From Gyromitra esculenta (lineage: Eukaryota > Ascomycota > Pezizomycetes > Pezizales > Discinaceae), in assembly GCA_038503075.1 (NCBI GenBank), contig JBCAML010000005.1, positions 62,001 through 126,000 on the forward strand: DNA of 64,000 nucleotides. Reading direction: 5' to 3'. The notes below the pieces were generated by a model that was given only the letters and a program-made list of their open reading frames with translations, ran no database searches and was not told where the DNA came from. Positions 56,539 to 64,000 of this stretch are shown piece by piece (position 1 is the first letter of the stretch; the number at the start of each line of letters is the position of its first letter). Made by a program: the position numbers and the translations under genes.

Positions 56539-57085
56539 CTAATACTTCCCATCAGTAAAATCTAAAACCTGGACTTCCAATTCGGCAAGAGCTCCCAATA
56601 TTTTCTTATACTCCTGATGTGCGGGATCGGTTGAGCAGTAGTAGTCCCTATCATCGGTGTTCTCAAACTCCATGACGAAGAGGTGAGTGTAGCCTTTCTG
56701 TTTTGTGTTTTGTTCATAAGTTACTAAATGATGAATATCGAAGGAAAGGGAAAGGGGAAGAGTTCGCAGTCTTAGCTGCAGCTAAAAACATAAAGAAGCT
56801 AAGCTGAAGCAAATGATGCAGAACCGGAGGTATACTTGAAGCCCTTCCTTACTATTATCTTCACCAGCTTTGAAAGACAGGATATACGGCAAGTTCGTAG
56901 TCGGGTGAATACACGTATCCTTCAGCGCTGCAGCATCATCCAGAGCCTCCATTCAATCAACAATTGTTAGAACTGCTATATTGCCATTACATGATAAACG
57001 TTGAACGAAATGAATCTACCTTCTTTTTAGTTTCTGAGGAAGTGTTTTGAGCAAACTTAAGGATAACAATATGGACAACTGTCAT
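56539..57085 (-). CDS. Stress-responsive A/B-barrel (Dabb) domain protein
   Basis: Three exons, 57020-57085, 56836-56946 and 56539-56697, join at phase 0 to 111 aa. Introns have donors GTAGAT and GTATAC and acceptors ATGGAG and AAACAG. The protein has the Dabb layout: N-terminal strand VVHIVILKF, a helix after EAL-type AAALKDTC, SFKAGEDN, then the conserved KGYTHLFVMEFEN and a C-terminal strand ending VLDFTDGKY. The length is typical of a single dimeric Dabb domain. Such proteins are small cytosolic proteins linked to stress or to polyketide cyclisation; the substrate is unknown. Confidence 0.86.
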
Positions 57086-57722
57086 CTTTGCGGTTATTGG
57101 CGGATTATTTTTTAGAATGGTTTCTGGGAAACGAATTGGATAAAGATGCGGGGACTAAGCAGTTAATAGAGGGGAACACATGGAGTCGAAGAAAGTGATG
57201 GAGTTTTAAATATCACGTGATTGATGTAACGTTGCATAAGAAGTGGGGGTTCGCACACAAGCCTAGGATGGACACCGCCTCAACCAGCGATATCGATAAA
57301 TGCAACCACATAGTCCTAAAACACGTACCGCATATGAAATCAATTTTATATTGGTACTTACGATAATCGCCGTTAACAAGCTTCAGCAATTCTTAATCAT
57401 AGGAAATCACTCCACCAAAGCTATCGAGTGACAGTCCATGAGCAAGTGAAATCGATCATTGAAAAATATAGGTACTTATCGCACACTCGAGAAGCACTAA
57501 GTGCGCCCTTATACTCCATGCATTGTAAGATTCTATCAAGATGACTACAAGGATTTATTTAACAAAGGAAATGGGTTGAAATCAGCCGCCGACAAGAGGA
57601 AGTTTAAAATGCAAAATCCGTAACAAAGAAGAACTTGCTCTTCAAACAGGCATACTTGAGCCAAGGTAATCAATCATGCCTGACCCGGATAACCCTTCCT
57701 CACGATTATCATCAGTATTGTA
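57086..57722. other. Intergenic
   Basis: Upstream region of the Dabb gene; nothing else seen. Confidence 0.45.
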
Positions 57723-58280
57723 TTATGCTTCACGCTTTCCAATATTCTTGATTTTGTCGATTAGCATCTGGACTCGCCGTCTCAGCCTATCCCGTTTTCG
57801 CCTTCTCGTGAGTTTCCCTCCCTTGGCGCATACGCAGTAAGATCCACTAACTCCCTCTGATGAATAAAGCGGCGGCGTACGTGGAGCATCTGGTGAAAGA
57901 GGCTGTTGTAATCCCTGCGTTGGCTCAAGATTCTCGCTATCGGTGTCGAAATTAGGGAGTGTTTGCAGCCAACTCAAGACATGCGGATGAACAGGAGCAG
58001 CTGTCAAGTTTGGCCAGTTCAGGAACCTTCTTGAGAAGTGTGGTTCCGGATTTGATGCGCGACCATCTGCTGCCAACCGAGCTAATTCTAACTCTAAACG
58101 TGTGGGTTCCCCTGCAGCGCGGCTAGGCCAATGAGCAAATTGGTTTTTGCCTGAGGGAGTACGATTTCGAAAGAAGCAAGAACATCGGGGTGAATCTGAA
58201 GGATTGACAGGCGGATGAAGGGTAGGGCGTGGGAATGCGGATGCATGACCGGACTGACTCCAGGAAGGCTGTCGAGACAT
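57723..58280 (-). CDS. Hypothetical protein, 185 aa
   Basis: A single open frame of 185 codons. The protein is Pro/Ser-rich and probably disordered, with a Cys pair (CSCFF) early on and a strongly basic C-terminus (KLTRRRKRDRLRRRVQMLIDKIKNIGKREA-type, 13 Arg/Lys in about 30) that could bind nucleic acid or be a nuclear signal. No known domain. Upstream exons are possible. Confidence 0.45.
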   Translation of the reverse strand: MSRQPSWSQSGHASAFPRPTLHPPVNPSDSPRCSCFFRNRTPSGKNQFAHWPSRAAGEPTRLELELARLAADGRASNPEPHFSRRFLNWPNLTAAPVHPHVLSWLQTLPNFDTDSENLEPTQGLQQPLSPDAPRTPPLYSSEGVSGSYCVCAKGGKLTRRRKRDRLRRRVQMLIDKIKNIGKREA

Positions 58281-58845
58281 CTGAGCTGCGACGAGCGATG
58301 AACGACGCGGAGCGTGATGCTTGGTGTAAGTCGATCGCGACGAAGGGGATGTGCAGAGTTTAAATGGTGGGGTAGAAGCAGCCCAGACATGAAACGAAGC
58401 CCTTTAGTCATGCCCAGCAATCTTTAGCTGATAGCAAAGGTTTGGGAATAGAATGATTTGAGTATCCATCTCAGCCCATGCTTGGTGAGTTGATCATTCT
58501 GTTGTTGAAACAAGGGTCGTCCCAATTAGGGCTTTGAAGGACTTTCTTTCAGTTTCGATTTCCGCAGTAAGAAGCTAGCTTCCATATGTCTCATATTGCA
58601 GCAGCGCACGGGTTCTAAACATGGAGCGATTAGATCAGGATTGCAGAAAGCCAAGTGATTTCAGCTCAATAATGATGGAGAGAAATTAACCATAGCTTCG
58701 CGACCACTCTTGGGGTTTTCTTGAATATCTTGAAGGGCGTCTCCCATGTAGTCGCAATCAATTTGCCTAACGCCCGGCGGTAGCCCTTGTTTAATATATC
58801 CGAGAGATCGTGCGTTAGTCCATATGCTGGGTTACATACATACTA
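58281..58845. other. Intergenic
   Basis: No supported gene or RNA seen. Confidence 0.45.
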
Positions 58846-59302
58846 CATGTACAGACGAGTGAAAAAAGTGAGGAAACAACGACCAAAACACACCAAAATC
58901 GGCCAACTTCACAACCAAAACCCTCTTTATTAAAATTAGCTAAGTGACATGACTAGCCTACCAGTGACTTCGTCACTCATGAACTCTCTATAAGTGAATT
59001 TCTGAGCTATTCTACTTAGAGGATCATAGGCTAGAACTTTTTAAAGTTGTAGTACCCATAGATTCCCGTTGCATCATACCTTTCCTCACCAAAATTGGGT
59101 AAATAACTAAACCTCATGAAGTCAAAGGCTCCTATTTCAATACAGAAAATTCATGGATCTAAATTCCAGAGCTATTAGATGTGTCCCACTACTCAGTTTT
59201 TTGTTGCCACAACTCTTAGTGGGAAGTAAACTAAGCTAAAGTTGGCTTGTTTTGGTGTATATTGACCCTTGTTTCGTCACTTTTTTCACTCGTCTGTACA
59301 TG
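58846..59302. mobile_element. 457-bp inverted-repeat element (MITE) in the NOP2 upstream region
   Basis: Terminal inverted repeats of 34 bp (58846-58879 and 59269-59302) start CATGTACAGACGAGTG and differ at one base. TA flanks both ends. Looser inverted similarity continues inward (ACCAAAACACACCAAAA versus the complement of GGCTTGTTTTGGTGTAT). No ORF. It is TA-targeting, probably Tc1/mariner-derived. Its right end is 210 bp from the NOP2 start codon. Confidence 0.85.
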
Positions 59303-59511
59303 TAATTCTCTAAATAGGGCTCAGGGATGATTACCTGAGAAAAGATCATTGGCATTGAGGCTCATGAGTTACCCTCCCTCCCCGCGAAATCTTGGCATGC
59401 CAAGCCACGAAAACTTTCCTCCCACTTGGAAAAGAGAAAAAGCTTCAGCAACAGCAACATCATCCCAACCCCGTTTAACATCACCCAGATCAATCAACTC
59501 TCCTTCACAAA

Positions 59512-61746
59512 ATGGGTCGCGGCCGCTCAAAGCTCAAGCAGGGCCCTCCTGCTCCTCTCGACGAATCCCTCATCTCCTCCCTCAAAACCAACAAGCGCAA
59601 AGCCACCACCAACCACGAAGATCGTGAAGACGGTCCTACCTCCGTTGGCAAGAAACGTCGTGCAGAGGGAGAGGAGAAACTCAAGAAGAAGAAGGACGAG
59701 GAGTTTCGGAAATTGAAAGCGAAGGATACCGCCGCCAAAGGAAAGTCCAATGGCAAAGCAAAGCCATCCCCGAAGTCAAAAAACCCTGCCACAAAGGCTG
59801 CAGCAAAGCCGTCGCAAAAGCTGAATGCACCAAAAAGGGACATCTTCGCTGATATCGACGAAATTAATGATGCGATCGAAGACGGTGATTCTGAGGGAGA
59901 GCTTGACGGGCCGCTTTCGCTGAAGGATGACTTCCTTGCCAGCGGGGACTCGGATATCGAGGATGACGACGACGACGACGACGATGTTTACGATTCTGGC
60001 GATGAAGCCTCAAAACCCATTTTCTCGGACGATGAATTTGACTCTGACGCTGAGGAGAAGCTTACTGCTGCAAATATTGAGGGTCTCTCCCATAAACTTG
60101 ACTTACAGCTTGCGGAGGAGGCTGCAGAAGCGCAGGCTGAATTGGAGGAGCAGGCGATGCAGATTAACATTGCCCCCGAAAAGCCTCGAGTGCTTGGAGA
60201 TGCTGGCGATGATGAAGATATGACCAATGCACCACCAGATATTGCGCTGCTTCGAACCCGGATTACCGACACCGTTCGCGTGCTGGAGGATTTCTCAAAT
60301 CTTGCCGAGGAAGGCCGGTCTCGGGCGGACTACATCGAACAGATCATTAAGGATATCTGTGAATACTACGGTTACTCCCCGTTCCTGGCTGGAAAGCTAT
60401 TTGAACTCTTCGCACCCTCTGAGGCTTTCTCATTTTTCGAAGCCAACGAAAAAGAGCGTCCCCTCGTAATCCGAACCAACACCCTAAAGACAGCCCGCCG
60501 AGAACTCGCACAAGCACTAATCAACCGCGGAGTTACCCTTGAACCTGTCGGTAAATGGTCCAAAGTCGGTCTCCAGGTCTTCGAGTCCCAAGTGCCGCTC
60601 GGTGCAACCCCAGAGTACCTCGCAGGCCACTATATCTTACAAGCAGCCTCTTCCTTCCTCCCCGTCATGGCGTTAGCTCCCCAAGAAAACGAGCGCATCC
60701 TCGATATGGCTGCCGCTCCCGGAGGTAAAACAACTTACATATCCGCCCTCATGAAAAACACCGGCTGCGTCTTCGCCAACGACTCGAACCGTGCTCGTAC
60801 TAAGGGTCTCATCGGTAACATCCACCGCCTCGGTGTCAAGAACACAATCGTATGCAACTACGACGCGCGCGAGTTCCCGAAGGTTATTGGCGGTTTCGAC
60901 CGTGTCCTCCTTGACGCACCATGTTCCGGCACAGGCGTCATCTCGAAAGATCCCAGCGTCAAAACTAACAAGAACGAAAAAGACTTCATGCTACTCCCAC
61001 ACCTACAGAAACAGTTGTTGCTCGCGGCAATTGACTCTGTTGATCACTCTAGTAGTACAGGTGGTTATATCGTTTACTCTACTTGCTCGGTCACGATTGA
61101 GGAGAATGAGTCTGTCGTTGAGTATGCGCTGCGTAAGCGACCTAATGTCAGGCTTGTTGAGACGGGCCTTACATTCGGTCGCGAGGGCTTTACGTCGTAC
61201 AGGGGGAAGAGGTTCAGTGAGAAGATGAAGTTCACGAGGAGGTTCTATCCGCATATGTACAACGTAGACGGGTTTTTCGTCGCAAAGCTAAAGAAAATCG
61301 CGCCGACCCCGAAAGCGGGAGCGGCGGAGAAGGCGGCGGCTGAAAAGGAGGATGAGGAAATGGAGGATGAGGAGGAGACTGTGCCGTTCGGTGGATTCGA
61401 CGAGGAGGGTGACAAGGAACTGCTGGAGAAAGCGGAAATGAGGCAAAGGAGAAAGAAGGGGTTGGGTCCGAAGAACGCTGTTAATGGCGAGAAGGTCGAC
61501 GGAAATATAGAGGAGAAGAATAAGGAGAAGGAAGATGCACCATTAGCTGTGAAAGAGAAGGATATTGCGCAGAAGCCAGCCACAGAGGAGAAAAAGAAGC
61601 AAACCAGCAAGAAGTCCCCAAGAAAGGCTGCAAAAGCTGAGGAAGTCACGAAAAACCCTACCCCCACAAGCGAGCAAAAAACAGTAAAAAAGTCTCCCGG
61701 CAAGGCGAACGGAAAACCGAAGGCAAAGAAGGGCGGCAAGAAATAG
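59512..61746 (+). CDS. NOP2: 25S rRNA (cytosine-C5) methyltransferase Nop2
   Basis: A single exon of 744 aa with ATG in the context ACAAAATGG. The N-terminal 200 residues are basic then acidic (IEDDDDDDDDVYDSGDE), usual for nucleolar proteins. The NOL1/NOP2/Sun core follows: PLVIRTNTLKTARRELAQAL, SAM motif LDMAAAPGGKTT (Asp at about 398), FDRVLLDAPCSGTG with Cys at about 471, and IVYSTCSVTIEENE with Cys at about 525. The two Cys are the RNA-m5C catalytic pair. FFVAKLKKI closes the core. A long Lys/Glu-rich tail ends in KKGGKK. Nop2 modifies 25S rRNA and is needed for 60S subunit assembly in the nucleolus, thematically close to UTP6 in this window. The length is above the yeast protein because of the tail. 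Confidence 0.95.
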   Translation: MGRGRSKLKQGPPAPLDESLISSLKTNKRKATTNHEDREDGPTSVGKKRRAEGEEKLKKKKDEEFRKLKAKDTAAKGKSNGKAKPSPKSKNPATKAAAKPSQKLNAPKRDIFADIDEINDAIEDGDSEGELDGPLSLKDDFLASGDSDIEDDDDDDDDVYDSGDEASKPIFSDDEFDSDAEEKLTAANIEGLSHKLDLQLAEEAAEAQAELEEQAMQINIAPEKPRVLGDAGDDEDMTNAPPDIALLRTRITDTVRVLEDFSNLAEEGRSRADYIEQIIKDICEYYGYSPFLAGKLFELFAPSEAFSFFEANEKERPLVIRTNTLKTARRELAQALINRGVTLEPVGKWSKVGLQVFESQVPLGATPEYLAGHYILQAASSFLPVMALAPQENERILDMAAAPGGKTTYISALMKNTGCVFANDSNRARTKGLIGNIHRLGVKNTIVCNYDAREFPKVIGGFDRVLLDAPCSGTGVISKDPSVKTNKNEKDFMLLPHLQKQLLLAAIDSVDHSSSTGGYIVYSTCSVTIEENESVVEYALRKRPNVRLVETGLTFGREGFTSYRGKRFSEKMKFTRRFYPHMYNVDGFFVAKLKKIAPTPKAGAAEKAAAEKEDEEMEDEEETVPFGGFDEEGDKELLEKAEMRQRRKKGLGPKNAVNGEKVDGNIEEKNKEKEDAPLAVKEKDIAQKPATEEKKKQTSKKSPRKAAKAEEVTKNPTPTSEQKTVKKSPGKANGKPKAKKGGKK

Positions 61747-62092
61747 ATAGGCTTTGTACTTGAAGTGTCTATTGTTTAATAGCGGTTCTTGGGAACCTTC
61801 TTTTTCTTTTGTTCCTTTTGTTCCTTTGGATGATGTACGCGGTTGGGAAAAGTTGTCTGTACTTGATATAGTATTTTAGCTTGATTGTATAAATATATCT
61901 CGGAAATCGGAGTGGAAAAGATGACCGTAAATTTTTCTTGTTTCCAACTCGAGTAGCTTATGATTTAAATACGGTTTCTGCATTTTCCTGCCCCAAAAAA
62001 GATTCAATTTCATTGTTGTCCACTTCCTGCATCCCACCCATACAGAAGATAATTTAACCCAGCTTTACACTAGTCCTATAGAGAATAAAAAG
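61747..62092. other. Intergenic, between convergent genes
   Basis: Presumed NOP2 3' UTR; nothing else seen. Confidence 0.45.
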
Positions 62093-62479
62093 TCATAGAC
62101 AACGATCCTCCCGTATCTGACACTCATTCATATATGAAGACTCAGACTCGCTATCCGAAACCACGCAGAAAGCATCCTCCTCGTCCCAAAAGCTCTGCGG
62201 ATCCGAAACCTGAACACTATCCCTCAGATCCTTGAATAACTCAGACTCTGGTGTTTGTTGTGATTCTTGAACCACCCCGGAAAATCCTAGTCGTCGCCGG
62301 GATTTAACAATAAAACTAACAAGACTCGGATTTGGGAATAGGGTGAGAACGCAAAACATGATAGTTCGAAACTCTCTCGTCAGATCTCCCATTAATATGA
62401 GACTCTTCTCTCCCGCCGCCTCGAATCCTAGTCCGATTGGGAGGTCTTCATTGACTGGATTGCAGGGGGAGCCTGTCAT
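62093..62479 (-). CDS. Hypothetical protein, 128 aa
   Basis: A single open frame. It has a possible short hydrophobic segment (TIMFCVLTLFPNPSLVSFIV) followed by a basic KSRRR, then an acidic Ser-rich end (SDSESESS). No family recognised. The composition looks coding, with codon use like the neighbours, but evidence is limited. Confidence 0.45.
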   Translation of the reverse strand: MTGSPCNPVNEDLPIGLGFEAAGEKSLILMGDLTREFRTIMFCVLTLFPNPSLVSFIVKSRRRLGFSGVVQESQQTPESELFKDLRDSVQVSDPQSFWDEEDAFCVVSDSESESSYMNECQIREDRCL

Positions 62480-63164
62480 CTTTTCTATTGTTGGTTTATT
62501 TTAGAACTAGGAGATTTGAAGGCTGTAAATAAGGTATGAGTAGTCACAGGTGGTGGGTTAAATTTTGTATTGGAAAATACGAGGTTTATATAGATATCTG
62601 ATCATGAGATTTTCAAGTGGGCAAATCACTAATTAGAAGATGTTAACATGAAATTTTGTAGCGTTTTCAAGCGCAGAGATACACTTCAATATCTTACAAA
62701 ATTGCCGCCACCTACTGCTGCATGTTTTTCAGCACATTTGCAATAAACCCGCGCCTTTCCTGCACACAGAATTCGACGAATTCGTAGTTGGGTGTAGGCA
62801 TTACATCTATCAACAATAAAATTAAACTAGAACAAGTTTATAAGTCGAGGCATGTGGATTCCCGCAAGCGACGGTCATAGTCAAGTCCACAAATCACAAG
62901 GCACCACCGCCCTTTCTGAAAATCATAAAAAATAATCTGATCTCGGGTATTAAACAAGCCTCAAACCGTTTTACCTACAAGTACCCCCTTTCGTTACCCA
63001 GGACTATCGTTAGCACAAAGCATCTCTTAAAATCCATTTCTATCAATTCATCTAAAAGCACTCATAGCTCATACAACGAATCTCGCCCATTTTTGCACCC
63101 AAAGTCTCCCAGTCTCCCAGTCTCCCAAGCCCTCTCTTCTACTCTCCATCACTCATCCATCCAC
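62480..63164. other. Intergenic
   Basis: Contains the 3' flank of the folate gene; nothing else seen. Confidence 0.45.
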
Positions 63165-64000
63165 CTACCTCCAGATAGCAACCGCCATATCGACAACCTT
63201 CCTCATCTCCTCTACATCATGTACCCTAACAATATCCGCGCCCCCTCCCACACAAGCAGCAACTGCGCCCGCAGTACCCCACTGTCGATCACCGGCTCGC
63301 TGCACTCCCGTTATGGTACCCACGAATCTCTTCCGACTAGGCCCTAATAACCACGGCATTCCCTTTAACCCCTTCCCTACACCGCCTTGCTCCGTCAGTT
63401 CTCCAAGCCTCCTGATAATCTCTAGATTTCCTGCCATGTCTTTTGCGAAACCTAGTCCTGGATCTAAGACGATATTCCACCGACGTACTCCAGCCTTCTG
63501 TGCTGCCGCGACGCGCTCTTCAAGCTCGTGTGCTACGGTCGGTACTACACCAGCGGGATACTCCGTCAGGGTTGTCATTGTAGCCGAAGTGCCGCGTGTA
63601 TGCATTAAGCACACGGGCACGTCCAGTTCTGCCACTGTGCTCAGCATTTCGTCATCTAGTGTGCCCGCAGATATATCGTTAATGAGATCAGCGCCAGCTT
63701 CGATAGCCGCGCGGGCCACGCTAGCGCGGTAAGTATCAATTGAGATAGGGATGGTGAGGCCAGCTTCACGTATTGCGCAGATTGCTGGGATTACGCGTGC
63801 GGTTTCTTCGTCAGCAGAGACTTGGGGTGCATGTGGTCGGGTAGATTGGCCGCCGATGTCAATGATATGGGCACCTTTGGAGATGAAGTTGCGAACTGTG
63901 GCAACCGTGCTGGAGTGATCGGATGTCGAATGGAGACCGCCATCAGAGAAGGAATCGGGAGTAAGATTGAGAACTGCCATGATAAGGGTGGGGCGATGAG
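63165..64000 (-). CDS. FOL1: Dihydropteroate synthase domain, C-terminal part of a FOL1-type folate protein (5' end outside window)
   Basis: The frame is open to the right edge (RPTLIMAVLNLTPDSFSDGG), so the ATG at 63980 is internal, not the start. This is the full DHPS barrel: pterin-site signature MAVLNLTPDSFSDGG, IIDIGGQSTRPHA, then SIDTYRASVARAAIEAGADLI, LMHTRG, DPGLGFAKD and LLGPSRKRFVG, and the C-terminal VRVHDVEEMRKVVDMAVAIW. DHPS joins p-aminobenzoate to the pterin pyrophosphate and is the sulphonamide target. In ascomycetes it is fused behind aldolase and pyrophosphokinase domains, and the lead-in without a start fits this. The fusion partners cannot be seen here. Confidence 0.9.
   Translation of the reverse strand, partial: HRPTLIMAVLNLTPDSFSDGGLHSTSDHSSTVATVRNFISKGAHIIDIGGQSTRPHAPQVSADEETARVIPAICAIREAGLTIPISIDTYRASVARAAIEAGADLINDISAGTLDDEMLSTVAELDVPVCLMHTRGTSATMTTLTEYPAGVVPTVAHELEERVAAAQKAGVRRWNIVLDPGLGFAKDMAGNLEIIRRLGELTEQGGVGKGLKGMPWLLGPSRKRFVGTITGVQRAGDRQWGTAGAVAACVGGGADIVRVHDVEEMRKVVDMAVAIWR

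Noticed and set aside
63980..63980. ATG at 63980 as the start of a stand-alone DHPS
   Set aside because: The frame is open upstream to the window edge, and this Met is the conserved internal residue of the pterin-site signature.
1..64000. tRNA, rRNA or CRISPR loci
   Set aside because: A visual search for tRNA B-box patterns, rRNA cores and evenly spaced short repeats found nothing convincing. A covariance search would be needed to exclude a tRNA.

Overview
This window looks like a chromosome segment of a filamentous ascomycete. The host genes carry short GT-AG introns of about 47-70 nt. The gene set is fungal: UTP6, NOP2, the dihydropteroate synthase end of a FOL1-type folate protein, a flavin-reductase-like protein and a Dabb protein. 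There is also a STAND/NLR gene with a Helo-like N-terminus, a NACHT domain and ankyrin repeats. Chromodomain Ty3/gypsy elements and Ty1/copia elements fill the middle. A leotiomycete is my guess from general resemblance only. I see no CRISPR array, bacterial operon, rRNA or tRNA gene.

Layout. 1-8.5 kb holds ordinary genes: the 3' part of a TPR/CHAT protease-like gene (+), UTP6 (-), an HhH-GPD DNA glycosylase (+) and a flavin-reductase-like gene with five exons (-). 8.5-12.5 kb is a gene desert. 12.5-15.36 kb is the 5' part of the NLR gene, and its last 164 coding bases lie at 52,242-52,405. Between them is a 36.9 kb insertion flanked by the 5-bp duplication GACTG. 53-64 kb returns to single-copy sequence: a hypothetical ORF, two TA-flanked inverted-repeat elements, a Dabb gene, two more hypothetical ORFs, NOP2, and FOL1 running off the right edge.

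The 36.9 kb insertion is a Russian doll of retrotransposons. The outer element is a Ty1/copia element (here E0, minus strand). Inside it sit full gypsy chromoviruses nested one in the next: E1 (-), E2 (-), E3 (+), E4 (-) and E5 (+). Solo LTRs of two related families (A about 410 bp, B about 420 bp) also sit in E0. Nearly every junction has a 5-bp target duplication. Subtracting each insertion gives gypsy elements of 5.8-6.0 kb, a copia element of about 4.7 kb with one 1,390-codon frame (a single nonsense codon), and an uninterrupted NLR frame of 897 residues.

Three RNA-level signals recur in the gypsy copies and are the most interesting part of the window. (1) Gag and pol are joined by a -1 frameshift signal: T TTA AAC directly before the gag stop, a 6-nt spacer and an 8-bp stem. 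One copy (E3) carries two compensatory base-pair changes in that stem. (2) The sequence just after the 5' LTR (ACGTTGCTT) is the exact complement of a 9-mer (AAGCAACGT) inside the LTR downstream of its TATA box. This fits Tf1/sushi-type self-priming rather than tRNA priming. (3) A hairpin with a constant GGATA loop and a covarying 7-bp stem lies near the 3' end of the LTRs in both families.
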